From NCBI GenBank assembly GCA_030697555.1, contig JAUYPV010000068.1, forward strand, positions 1 to 37,365: DNA of 37,365 bases, written 5' to 3'. Below the pieces are notes generated by a model. It was not told where the DNA came from. It worked only from the letters and a program-made list of their open reading frames with translations, and did not search any database. The stretch is from Hyphomonadaceae bacterium (GTDB lineage: Bacteria; Pseudomonadota; Alphaproteobacteria; Caulobacterales; Hyphomonadaceae). Below, in pieces: positions 14,010 through 22,901 of this stretch; positions within the stretch are counted from its first letter, which is position 1; every line of letters begins with the position of its first letter. Position numbers and translations under genes: made by a program.

Positions 14010-15236
14010 ATGCGCCATACGCGCCCGCTGCACCTTGCTGAACGCCCCGCTAACTATCGATTCCGGCTTCGCGCCGGGCTGATCGCGGCTGTCTCCGCCC
14101 TCGCGCTCGGGGCGTGCGTCACCGGGCCTTCACCTGAGGAGATCCATGCGCGCGACTGGCAGACGGCTGCGCGGACCGACACGCCACAGGGCTACCAGGC
14201 CTATCTCCGCCTCTATCCGGCCGGGCAGTATGCGCCGGTGGCGCAAGGCCGCGTCGAGGAGCTGTCGCGCATCGAGGCGGACGCCTTCGCCGTGGCGCGC
14301 CGGGCGGACACGGAAGCGAGCTATGACGATTTCCTCGTGCGCTATCCCTGGGGGCGAAATGCTCCGGAGGCGGATGCGCTGAGGGCCGAGCGTGCGGCGC
14401 CGCGGCTGGCGCGCGAAGAGCAGGCGGCGTGGACCGAGGCGCGCCGCGTCGACGAGATCGAAACCTACGAGGTGTTCGCCGGCAACTGGCCGCGCGGGGC
14501 GCATGCGGCCGAGGCGAATGCGCGGCTCGATGCGCTGTGGAAGACGGACCAGGGCGCGTGGGTCAGGGCCAAGCGCTCGGGCTCGCCGCTGGAGCTGCAG
14601 GAATTCGTGCGGGCCTATCCGCGCTCGCAGTTCGTGACGCAGGCGCGGCGCGAGATGGATGCGCTGAAGCGGCGCGACGACGATGCGTGGCGGACGGCTT
14701 TGGCGATCAACACCTACCAGGCGTACGACACGTATCTGGCGATGGAGCCCTATGGGGCGTGGCGGGTCGAGGCGTCGAACGGGATCCAGCGGCTGCGCGA
14801 GCAGGACTACAATGCGTGGATCTATGCGCGGCAGGTCGACCAGATCTGGGCGTATGACAGCTACAGGTCGCTCTATCCGTGGGGGTACTGGTACGAGCCG
14901 GCGTACACGCGCATCGGCTGGATCCGCGGCGGCCGCAGCGGCTACTGGAACCGCGACTGGGACAATGACTGGGACGGCGACCACGATCACGATCGCGACA
15001 ACACCTACCCCCCCTTGTTCAGCGGCCAGCGGAACAACAACGCCAACCCGCCGGGATCGGGACCGGGACCGGGACCGGGATCGGGACCGCGACTGTTCGA
15101 AGGACAACGATCCCCACCACCGCCACCGCCACCACCCCCGCCGCAACAGTCGTCGTCGCAGTCGTCGCCACCCCCGCCGCCACAAGAATCACCACGAATG
15201 TTCCGCAACGAGGAACGGGGCCGCGAAGTGGACTAG
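14010..15236 (+). CDS. Repeat-built lipoprotein with Pro-rich tail
   Basis: 408 residues; GGGAGGA precedes the ATG. The signal peptide ends with the lipobox LGAC (Cys36). Residues 50-305 consist of six tandem units. Each begins with an aromatic anchor followed by xxA (W50, F93, W141, W184, W227, W270), then YxxYLxxYPxG and a helical end. The anchor spacing is 43 residues, except for one 48-residue unit. The pattern resembles the YxxYLxxYPxGxxA repeats found beside caspase-like and TPR-like domains. The C-terminus is low-complexity: DWDNDWDGDHDHDRD, then Gly-Pro repeats, poly-Pro, Ser/Gln and poly-Pro again. Probably an envelope scaffold anchored in a membrane; function unknown. It precedes a penicillin-binding protein gene on the same strand. 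Confidence 0.82.
   Translation: MRHTRPLHLAERPANYRFRLRAGLIAAVSALALGACVTGPSPEEIHARDWQTAARTDTPQGYQAYLRLYPAGQYAPVAQGRVEELSRIEADAFAVARRADTEASYDDFLVRYPWGRNAPEADALRAERAAPRLAREEQAAWTEARRVDEIETYEVFAGNWPRGAHAAEANARLDALWKTDQGAWVRAKRSGSPLELQEFVRAYPRSQFVTQARREMDALKRRDDDAWRTALAINTYQAYDTYLAMEPYGAWRVEASNGIQRLREQDYNAWIYARQVDQIWAYDSYRSLYPWGYWYEPAYTRIGWIRGGRSGYWNRDWDNDWDGDHDHDRDNTYPPLFSGQRNNNANPPGSGPGPGPGSGPRLFEGQRSPPPPPPPPPPQQSSSQSSPPPPPQESPRMFRNEERGREVD
15053..15088. repeat. Hexanucleotide tandem repeat inside the lipoprotein gene
   Basis: Six in-frame units of GGGAYC encode alternating Gly-Pro/Gly-Ser (residues 349-360). The following 15105-15185 stretch is a CCN/CCG poly-proline run. Changes in copy number would be multiples of two codons and keep the frame. 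Confidence 0.85.
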
Positions 15237-15324
15237 CCACCGGGACAATTGCTGCTAATTCACTCGCAGGAACGGCAATAGGCGCCGTAATCGCTGTCGG
15301 AACTGGCAGGGCTGCGGGCACGGC

Positions 15325-17271
15325 ATGGACAACAACAACAATCCCCGCACCAGCGCCGAATGGCTCCGCAGCCGCGGCCCCATCCTCCTCAAAATCGCCG
15401 GCACCATCGCCGGCGTCGGCTTGGTGACGGCCGGGCTCCTGTGGAACACGCTCTTCGCCCAGATGCCCCAACTCCCGTCGCGCGAGGCGCTGTGGACGCT
15501 GAACCGGGCGCCGGCGGTGGAATTCATCGATATCAAGGGCGCGACCATCGCCGTGCGGGGGCCCAACTACGGCCGCGCAGTGAAAGCCGCCGAGCTGCCC
15601 AAGCACGTCGTCAACGCCTTCATCGCCGCCGAGGACCGCCGCTTCCACGAGCACACCGGCGTCGATTATTTCGCGATCTTCCGCGCCGTGCTGGAGAATG
15701 CGCGCGCCGGCCGCACCGTGCAGGGCGGATCGACAATCACGCAGCAGCTCGTCAAGAACCTCTTCCTCACGCCCGACCAGACCGTGAAGCGCAAGGCGCA
15801 GGAAGCGCGCCTCTCGATCGACCTCGAGCGCATGCTGAGCAAGGACGAGATCCTCGATCTCTATCTCAACCGCATCTATCTCGGCGCCGGCGCCTATGGG
15901 CTCGACGCCGCAGCCCACACCTACTTCGGCAAGACGCCAGCCGACCTCACCCTGCCTGAGGCGGCGATGCTCGCCTCCTTCCCCAAGGCGCCGACACGCT
16001 TCGCCAACCAGGCGCAGACGCCGAAGGCGAAAGAGCGCCAGCGCTATGTGCTCGACCAGATGGTGGAAGCCAGCTTCATCTCCCGCGAGGAGGCCGACGC
16101 GGCCGAACGGCGGGATCTGATCTACGCTTCCGAAATGACCGACACCTTCCAGGGCCACGCGCTCGACTACGCGGTGGAGCGCGTGCACGAAATCCTGCCC
16201 AATCCGCCGCCGGATCTCGTCATCAAGTTGACGCTCGACCTAAACTTGCAGGCCAAGGCGCAGGCAGCCGTTGAGAACGGCCTCAAAACCATGGGGCCGG
16301 AACGACGCGCATCCGAAGGCGCCGCCCTGCTGGTCGAGAACAGCACTGGCGCCATCCGTGCGATGGTGGGCGGCCGCGACTATTCGAAGTCGCAGTTCAA
16401 CCGCGCAACTCAGGCTCGCCGCCAGCCCGGCTCATCCTTTAAGATGTTCGTCTACGCCGCCGCGCTGGAAGACGGCCTCACGCCCGGCACGGTGCGCGAC
16501 GATGTGCCGATCCAGATCGGCAAATGGCGTCCGCGCAACTATGGCGGTGAATACCGCGGCCCGGTGACGCTGTCGGAAGCGATGGCGGATTCGCTCAACA
16601 CTGTGGCGGCGCAGGTCGGCTACGAGATCGGCATCGAAAAGGTGACGGCGCTGGCGCACGAGTTCGGCGTCACGTCCACGCTGCACAACTACCCCTCGAT
16701 CGCGCTCGGCTCGGACGAGGTGACGCTGCTCGACATGACGACGGGTTACGGCGTGCTCGCCAAGGGCGGGCTGCAGATGTCGCCCTACATCATCGAGGAG
16801 ATCCGCAACACTCGCGGCGACCTCCTCTATTCCAACCCTGTCGCTGCCGACGCGCCCCGCGTCTATCCCGAAAACCTCGCCGAAGACATGACCGGCATGT
16901 TGAGCCGCGTGGTCGTCTCCGGCACCGGTCGCGCCGCGCAAGTGCCCGGCTGGGACGTCGCCGGCAAGACCGGCACTTCGCAGGAATGGCGCGATGCCTG
17001 GTTCCTCGGCTACACGGCGAAATACACGGGCGGCGTCTGGGTCGGCAACGACGACGACACGCCGATGTCGAAAGTCACCGGCGGCGAGATGTCCGCCCGC
17101 ATGTTCTCGGTGATGATGACCGGCGCCCTCGAAGGCCTCCAGCCCGAACCCCTCGCCGGCGCCAAGGTCGCCGAAGAATTCCTCTCCAGCGAAGACCAGG
17201 ACCGCCTCAACTTCTACCGCCGCATGTCCGGCGCCTTCGCTCAGGTCGAAGCGCAGGCGGGCGGGTTGTAG
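15325..17271 (+). CDS. Class A penicillin-binding protein (PBP1A family)
   Basis: 648 residues: a bifunctional murein glycosyltransferase and transpeptidase anchored in the inner membrane by a helix at about 21-42. GT51 domain: EDRRFHEHTGVDYF (catalytic E103), QGGSTITQQLVKN (133-145) and RKAQEARLSIDLE. Transpeptidase: QPGSSFK (nucleophile S370, K373), SLN (423-425) and KTGTS (548-552). All catalytic motifs are intact. It is shorter than E. coli PBP1A (850 residues) because the OB-fold insert and C-terminal extension are missing, as in several alphaproteobacterial paralogues. It follows the repeat lipoprotein by 88 bp on the same strand; a link with that lipoprotein, as with LpoA/LpoB activators, is only a possibility. 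Confidence 0.95.
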   Translation: MDNNNNPRTSAEWLRSRGPILLKIAGTIAGVGLVTAGLLWNTLFAQMPQLPSREALWTLNRAPAVEFIDIKGATIAVRGPNYGRAVKAAELPKHVVNAFIAAEDRRFHEHTGVDYFAIFRAVLENARAGRTVQGGSTITQQLVKNLFLTPDQTVKRKAQEARLSIDLERMLSKDEILDLYLNRIYLGAGAYGLDAAAHTYFGKTPADLTLPEAAMLASFPKAPTRFANQAQTPKAKERQRYVLDQMVEASFISREEADAAERRDLIYASEMTDTFQGHALDYAVERVHEILPNPPPDLVIKLTLDLNLQAKAQAAVENGLKTMGPERRASEGAALLVENSTGAIRAMVGGRDYSKSQFNRATQARRQPGSSFKMFVYAAALEDGLTPGTVRDDVPIQIGKWRPRNYGGEYRGPVTLSEAMADSLNTVAAQVGYEIGIEKVTALAHEFGVTSTLHNYPSIALGSDEVTLLDMTTGYGVLAKGGLQMSPYIIEEIRNTRGDLLYSNPVAADAPRVYPENLAEDMTGMLSRVVVSGTGRAAQVPGWDVAGKTGTSQEWRDAWFLGYTAKYTGGVWVGNDDDTPMSKVTGGEMSARMFSVMMTGALEGLQPEPLAGAKVAEEFLSSEDQDRLNFYRRMSGAFAQVEAQAGGL

Positions 17272-17286
17272 CGACCGAGCGATCTA

Positions 17287-18375
17287 TCAAGCCGCATCCG
17301 CCACAAACCCCTTCCAGGTCCGCATGTAGCCGACGAACGCTTCGCCCAGTCCCTCGCTGCGCAGATAGTCCGGCGACACCGGCAGCGGGACCGGCTTGAA
17401 GTCCCGGTCGGCGGCGACGCGTTTCGGGAAGTCGTGGTGGAGGATGGCGGCGCGGCCGATGACGACGAAGTCGAGGCCGGATTCAAGCGCGCGGCGGCAT
17501 TGCTCGCCCGTGGTGATTTTGCCGGCGGCGCCGAGACGAACGTTTCCGCGGTCGAGATCGGTGAACCAGCTTGCGAGATTGCGATCACCGAGAGATTTGT
17601 CCTCCGGCTGCTTGAAGACATCCCACAGCGACATGTCGAGATAGTCGATCCTGCCTTCTCGCATGAGACGCTGGGCCACGCCGGCGATTTCGGGAAGCCG
17701 CAATCCAAAGCGCTCCGGCGAGAGGCGCACGCCGAGGCTGAAGCCTGGGCGGGTTGCCGTACGCACGCCGTCGATGATGTCGAACAACAGGCGCGAGCGG
17801 TTCTCGATCGAGCCGCCATAGCGGTCCTCACGCTGGTTTATCTCCGGGCTCAGGAACTGGCAGAGCAGATAACCGTGTGCGCCGTGCAGTTCGACGCCGT
17901 GGAACCCCGCCTGCTCCGCACGCTTTGCCGCGGCGATGAAATCGTCAGCAGTCTGTTCGATCTCCGCCAGAGTCATGGCGCGGGCGCTCGTCTCCACATT
18001 GTCTGAAGGACAGAGCGGCGGGCCACTGATCAGGTCCTTCGGCGAGCGCATGCCTGCATGATGGAGCTGCACGACAGAATGGCTCTGCTCCCGGTTGATC
18101 GCGGCGGCGAGGCGCAACAGGCCTTCAGTATGCCGGTCATGATAGACCCCGAGCTGTCCCGGGAACCCGATGCCGGCTGCCTGCACGGTCGCGGCGCATG
18201 TCATGGTGAGGCCAAAGCCACCCTGCGCCCGCCGCGTCAGCCAGCCGAACTCATCGTCGCTCAGCACGCCATCAGGATGGCTCTGCAGGTTGGTAAGCGG
18301 CGCCAGCATGAAGCGGTTCTTCAGCGCCGGGCCGTTGGCGAGGGTCAGTCCGTCGAAAAGGTCAGTCATCGGCAT
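17287..18375 (-). CDS. NADH:flavin oxidoreductase, old yellow enzyme family
   Basis: 362 residues forming a TIM-barrel FMN enzyme. NRFMLAPLTNLQSHPDG opens the barrel, and VVQLHHAGMRS supplies a conserved His segment. GFHGVELHGAHGYLLCQFLS with REDRYGGSIENRSRLL is the family signature for substrate and FMN binding. AGKITTGEQ and DFVVIGRAAILHH are the phosphate-binding end. There is no C-terminal FAD/NAD domain as in 2,4-dienoyl-CoA reductase, so it is a single-domain ene-reductase type. Substrates of this family are activated alkenes; the physiological one is unknown. Starts MPMTDLF; the Met two codons later is equally possible. Convergent with the PBP gene, ending 15 bp from it. Confidence 0.93.
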   Translation of the reverse strand: MPMTDLFDGLTLANGPALKNRFMLAPLTNLQSHPDGVLSDDEFGWLTRRAQGGFGLTMTCAATVQAAGIGFPGQLGVYHDRHTEGLLRLAAAINREQSHSVVQLHHAGMRSPKDLISGPPLCPSDNVETSARAMTLAEIEQTADDFIAAAKRAEQAGFHGVELHGAHGYLLCQFLSPEINQREDRYGGSIENRSRLLFDIIDGVRTATRPGFSLGVRLSPERFGLRLPEIAGVAQRLMREGRIDYLDMSLWDVFKQPEDKSLGDRNLASWFTDLDRGNVRLGAAGKITTGEQCRRALESGLDFVVIGRAAILHHDFPKRVAADRDFKPVPLPVSPDYLRSEGLGEAFVGYMRTWKGFVADAA

Positions 18376-18608
18376 CCATCCAGTGTCGGCGCTGCACCCT
18401 ATCCCGGCTCACCGGAAGTCCGCTGCGATATGTAGACGCGCGGATACACTACGTCTGCCTGCCTCCGGAGGGGATGGCCGAAACGCCGGAACGCGAGTTA
18501 CCCAGCGTCCATGCACACTCGCGGGATCGTGCGACGGCTGATCATCGCAGCACGCTTGACGGGGAGGCGCACCCGGCGCCCCATCCCAAAAAACACCGGG
18601 AGACGTTC

Positions 18609-20882
18609 ATGATCCTCAGGCTCGCAACGGCGGCGGCTACCGCGGCCCTGCTCTCGTCCTGCTCTGGCGCGCCCGCGCCCGGCAGCGCTTCGGCCAAGAT
18701 GACGGCGGAGATTCGCCGCACCGCCTATGGTGTCCCGCACATCAAGGCGAACGACTATGCCGGGCTCGGCTTCGGCATCGGCTATGCCAGCGCCGAGGAC
18801 AATGTCTGCGAGATCGCCGAGCGCATGTTCACCGTGATCGGCGAGCGCGCCAAATATCTCGGCCCCGGCGAGAACAACGCCAACGTCAACAGCGACCTCT
18901 ACCACAAGCGCATCATCCAGAGCGGCGAACTCGCGAATCTGCTCAGCGGGCCGAAAGGTTCACCCGATACGCCCTCCGCCGACGCACGCGCCCTGGTGCG
19001 CGGCTATGCGGCCGGCTATTCGCGCTACGTCCGCGACACGGGCGCCGCCAACATCACCGATCCACGCTGCAAGGGGCAGCCATGGGTGCGCGAGATCGGC
19101 GAGAACGACTACTGGACTCACGTGCTGGCCGGCCAGGTGCTCGTCCAGATGAACGGTGTCGCCGGCGCGGCGCCTCCCGGTATCGGCAACCAGGCTTCGA
19201 TCGCCGACGATCCCTTCATCGAGACGACGCAGCTCGGCTCGAACGCCTACGGCCTCGGCAAGGAAGTGACCAAGTCCGGCCAAGGCATGCTGCTCGGCAA
19301 TCCGCACTATCCGTGGGACGGCCAGAACCGCTTCTACCGCATCCACCTGACCATCCCAGGCAAGCTCAACGTCGTCGGCGCCGGCCTCGTCACCAACGCC
19401 ACCGTAGGCATCGGTCACACCGACAGCATCGCCTGGACACACACCGTCTCCACGGCGCGCCGCTTTGGCATCTACGAACTGAAGCTCGATCCCAACGACA
19501 CGACCAAATACATCTACGAGGGCAAGTCCGAGCCCATGACCAAGATGGACATCTCCGTCGAGGTGAAAGACGGTGCGCCCGTCACGCACACCTTCTACAC
19601 CACGCGCTTCGGGCCGGTGCTGGAGACCGCAACTTTCCCGTGGGACAAACAGCGCGCCTTCGCACTGCGCACCATCCCGCAGGGCGTGCGCTCCATCGAC
19701 CAGTACATCGTGCTCTGGCAGGCCAAGAGCGTGCGCGAACTCAACACCGCGCTCGGCAAATACCAGGCGACCGGCTTCAACACGACGGCCGCCGACGCCA
19801 GCGGCGAATCCTATTTCGGCGACATGGGCATGATCCCCAATGTCTCGAAGGCGCTGGGCGATAGCTGCGCCGTCTCCGACATCGCGAAGAAGCAGTGGGC
19901 CGACACGCGTGTTCCCGTGCTCGACGGCTCTCGCGCCGCCTGCGACTGGGCGATCGACAAGGATGCGACGGCGCCGGGCGTGTTCGGCGTCAGTAAGACG
20001 CCTCACCTGTTCCGCTCCGACTATGTCAGCCAGAGCAATGACAGCCACTGGCTCACCAACCCGAAACAGCCGCTCACCGGCTTCAGCCCGATCTTCGGTG
20101 ATGAAGCCACCGCGCGCTCGATCCGCACGCAGCTCGGTCTCGACATTATCCACGACCGAGTCGCCGGCAAGGATGGACTCGGCGCACCGAAGTTCGATCT
20201 CGCCAGCCTGCAGCAGGCGCTCTATCAGGACCGCCACCTCGGCGCCGAGATGGTTCGCGACGACCTGGTGACCGCATGCAAGCTGGCGAAAAGCGAGAAG
20301 CTCGCGCCCGCCTGCTCAGCGCTGGAGAAATGGGACCTCAAGGTCAATCTCGACAGCCGCGGGGCGCACCTGTTCCACATGTTCGCCGAGAATGGCGGCC
20401 TGAAATTCAAGGTCCCGTTCAATGCCGCCGATCCGGTCCACACGCCCAACACGCTGGACGTGGCCGATCCCAAGGTGATGGCGGCGCTCGACAAGGCGGT
20501 CGACACGCTCAACGGCCTCAAGATTCCTCTCGACGCCCGCCTCGGCGACGTGCAGCGCGAAACCCGCAATGGCGAGCGCATCCCGATCCACGGCGGCGCC
20601 GGCCCCGAAGGCGTCTTCAACGTCATCACCGTCGAGAACCTGGAGCCGGACCTCGGCTGGACCAGCATCCGTCACGGCTCAAGCTGGATCATGACCGTGG
20701 AGTTCACACCGCAGGGCCCGAAGAGCGAAGGCGTGCTCGCCTACTCGCAATCCACCAACCCCAACTCGCCCTTCTATTTGGACCAGACCAAGCTCTATTC
20801 GAAGAAAGGCTGGGACGATCTCCGCTTCACCGAAGCCGCCGTCGAGGCGGGAACCGTGACACGCAAGGCAATAAGCGAGTAG
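18609..20882 (+). CDS. Penicillin/AHL acylase family lipoprotein (Ntn hydrolase)
   Basis: 757 residues from the ATG at 18609 (GGGAGA upstream); the frame is open further left but without a signal peptide. Lipobox LLSSC (Cys18) replaces the Sec signal peptide of classical acylases. The alpha-chain region begins IRRTAYGVPHIKANDYAGLG, with ASAEDNVCEIAERM after it. QLGSNAYGLG places Ser211 as the N-terminal nucleophile freed by autoproteolysis, and LLGNPHYPW and GIGHTDSIAWTHTV are standard beta-chain motifs. The GSN site and length are closer to aculeacin A/PvdQ-type acylases than to penicillin G acylase. Such enzymes hydrolyse acyl amides, including acyl-homoserine lactones, but the substrate is not determined by sequence. 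Divergent from the OYE gene. Confidence 0.9.
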   Translation: MILRLATAAATAALLSSCSGAPAPGSASAKMTAEIRRTAYGVPHIKANDYAGLGFGIGYASAEDNVCEIAERMFTVIGERAKYLGPGENNANVNSDLYHKRIIQSGELANLLSGPKGSPDTPSADARALVRGYAAGYSRYVRDTGAANITDPRCKGQPWVREIGENDYWTHVLAGQVLVQMNGVAGAAPPGIGNQASIADDPFIETTQLGSNAYGLGKEVTKSGQGMLLGNPHYPWDGQNRFYRIHLTIPGKLNVVGAGLVTNATVGIGHTDSIAWTHTVSTARRFGIYELKLDPNDTTKYIYEGKSEPMTKMDISVEVKDGAPVTHTFYTTRFGPVLETATFPWDKQRAFALRTIPQGVRSIDQYIVLWQAKSVRELNTALGKYQATGFNTTAADASGESYFGDMGMIPNVSKALGDSCAVSDIAKKQWADTRVPVLDGSRAACDWAIDKDATAPGVFGVSKTPHLFRSDYVSQSNDSHWLTNPKQPLTGFSPIFGDEATARSIRTQLGLDIIHDRVAGKDGLGAPKFDLASLQQALYQDRHLGAEMVRDDLVTACKLAKSEKLAPACSALEKWDLKVNLDSRGAHLFHMFAENGGLKFKVPFNAADPVHTPNTLDVADPKVMAALDKAVDTLNGLKIPLDARLGDVQRETRNGERIPIHGGAGPEGVFNVITVENLEPDLGWTSIRHGSSWIMTVEFTPQGPKSEGVLAYSQSTNPNSPFYLDQTKLYSKKGWDDLRFTEAAVEAGTVTRKAISE

Positions 20883-20924
20883 AGCGACAGCGCGGCGCTT
20901 GACTGCCGCAACGGCTTCCTGTCC

Positions 20925-22778
20925 ATGCGCGGCATGGCCGGACCTCCAATCGTAGTTTTGCGCGGCGTACAGCTGACGCTCGGCGGCGCCCCGCTGTTCA
21001 CCGGCGTCGACCTGGCTCTCGCCAAGGGCGAGCGCATGGCGCTGGTCGGCCGCAATGGCGCGGGCAAATCCACGCTGATGCGCATCCTCGGCGGCGCGAT
21101 CGAACCCGACGCAGGCGAGATCTTCATGCAGCCCGGCACGGTCGCGCGCCATCTCCTCCAGGAGCCCGACTTCTCCGGCTTCGCCACCGCCATGGACTAT
21201 GTCTCCGAAGGCCTCGACGACTACATGCTCTATCGCGCTGAGGCGGAACTCGACGCCTGGGACGTGCCGCAGGGCCTTGACCTCACCAAGGCGTCCGGCG
21301 GCCAGTCGCGCCGCATCGCTCTCGCCCATGCCTTCGCGCACGATCCCGACGTCATCCTGTTCGACGAACCGACCAACCATCTCGACGTTCCTGCGATCGA
21401 ACTGCTGGAAAAAGAACTGCTCGCCTTCCGCGGCGCGGCGCTGATTGTCAGCCACGACCGCCGCTTTCTCGAAAACGTCTCCACGTCCGTGGCATGGCTG
21501 CGCCAGGGCGCCGTGCGCACACTCGACAAGGGCTACTCGCATTTCGAGGAGTGGGTCGAGGCAGTCGAGGCGGAAGAAGAAAAGTCATTCGACAAGCTCA
21601 ACGTGCAGCTTAAGGCCGAGGAACGCTGGATGGCTCGCGGCGTCACCGCCCGGCGCAAGCGCAACATGGGCCGCGTGCGCAAGCTGCAGGAAATGCGCAG
21701 CGAGAAACGCGAAAAGCGCATCGCGCTCGCCGACGCCGCCAACACCGCGAACCTCGCGATCGACAGCGGCGCGCAATCGAGCCGTCTGGTCATGGAAGCC
21801 AAAGGCCTGTCGAAGACATTCCAGACGCCGGATGGTCCGCTGCCCATCGCACGCGATCTCAATCTGCGGGTCATGCGCGGCGACCGCCTCGGTCTCATCG
21901 GCCCCAACGGCGCCGGCAAGACGACGCTTCTGAAACTGATCCTTGGCCAGCTCCAGCCCGATGCCGGCTCGCTCCGCCTCGCAAAGAATCTCGAAATCGC
22001 CTATCTCGACCAGACGCGTTTGAGCCTCAAGGGCAACGAAACGCTGTGGGATACGCTCGCCCCGCTTGGCGGCGACCAGATCATCGTGCGCGGCCATCCC
22101 AGACACGTCGCCGCCTACGCCAAGGATTTCATGTTCGAGTCCAAGCAGCTCCACCAGCCAGTCAGCGCCCTCTCCGGCGGCGAACGCAACCGCCTCACGC
22201 TCGCTCTCGCCCTGGCCAAGCCGTCGAACCTGCTCGTGCTCGACGAGCCGACCAACGACCTCGACATCGAAACGCTCGACCTCCTCGAAGACATGCTCGT
22301 CGAGTTCGACGGCACTCTGCTGCTGGTCAGCCACGACCGCGCCTTCGTCGACAACGTCGTGACGTCGATCCTGACCCCAGAAGGCGACGGCCTCTGGATG
22401 GAAACACCGGGCGGCTACTCCGATTATGTCTCCCAGAAGAAGTCCGGCGCGGTCGCCGCTTTCCGCTCGTCCGCGCCAAGCGCGCCGCAGAAAGGCGGGC
22501 CGAAGCTGCAGGACCCCGCCAGGATAGCCGTCCCCGCCGCCAAGCTCAGCTACAAGGATAGCCGCCGCCTCGAAGAACTGAACCGGCTCCTGCCCGAACG
22601 CCAGGCCGAGATTGCCCGCATAGAAGACGAGATGGCCGACTCCGCTCTGTTCGCCAAAGACCCCAAGGGCTTCGAAGCCCGCGCCAAGCGCATGTCCGCC
22701 GCCCGCGCCGAACTGGAGGCCTACGAAGCGGAATGGCTGGGCCTCGAGGAAAAGCGCGAGGCGCTGGGCCGGGGTTAA
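20925..22778 (+). CDS. ABC-F family ATPase (Uup-like)
   Basis: 617 residues with two ABC cassettes and no membrane domain. Cassette 1: VGRNGAGKSTLMRIL (Walker A, 41-55), SGGQSRRIALAHAF, DEPTNHLD. Cassette 2: GPNGAGKTTLLKLI, SGGERNRLTLALALAK, DEPTNDLD. The ABC-F linker between them is Arg/Lys-rich (MARGVTARRKRNMGRVRKLQ). The C-terminus holds a coiled coil (SRRLEELNRLLPERQAEIAR), as in Uup. Known: ABC-F proteins act on ribosomes, and Uup also influences DNA transactions. ATG 20925 is used; the ATG at 20934 is equally plausible. It lies 42 bp after the acylase gene on the same strand. Confidence 0.93.
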   Translation: MRGMAGPPIVVLRGVQLTLGGAPLFTGVDLALAKGERMALVGRNGAGKSTLMRILGGAIEPDAGEIFMQPGTVARHLLQEPDFSGFATAMDYVSEGLDDYMLYRAEAELDAWDVPQGLDLTKASGGQSRRIALAHAFAHDPDVILFDEPTNHLDVPAIELLEKELLAFRGAALIVSHDRRFLENVSTSVAWLRQGAVRTLDKGYSHFEEWVEAVEAEEEKSFDKLNVQLKAEERWMARGVTARRKRNMGRVRKLQEMRSEKREKRIALADAANTANLAIDSGAQSSRLVMEAKGLSKTFQTPDGPLPIARDLNLRVMRGDRLGLIGPNGAGKTTLLKLILGQLQPDAGSLRLAKNLEIAYLDQTRLSLKGNETLWDTLAPLGGDQIIVRGHPRHVAAYAKDFMFESKQLHQPVSALSGGERNRLTLALALAKPSNLLVLDEPTNDLDIETLDLLEDMLVEFDGTLLLVSHDRAFVDNVVTSILTPEGDGLWMETPGGYSDYVSQKKSGAVAAFRSSAPSAPQKGGPKLQDPARIAVPAAKLSYKDSRRLEELNRLLPERQAEIARIEDEMADSALFAKDPKGFEARAKRMSAARAELEAYEAEWLGLEEKREALGRG

Positions 22779-22901
22779 CCCGCTGGTTTGCCCGGATCTG
22801 CGGCGTCCAGCCGCCATTTGATGTTGAAATCCCTGCCCGATCCAAGTTTTTCGTTAACTGGTCCCAGCTAGCTTTCCTCGTTACCCGAGGGGAGATTGGG
22901 C

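Noticed and set aside
14130-15185. 351-codon minus-strand frame
   Set aside because: Arg-rich shadow of the repeat lipoprotein gene; no start signal and no motif.
22846-22862. GTTAAC before the DUF2336 gene as a CtrA site
   Set aside because: Only one half-site is present; the TTAA-N7-TTAAC spacing is not met.
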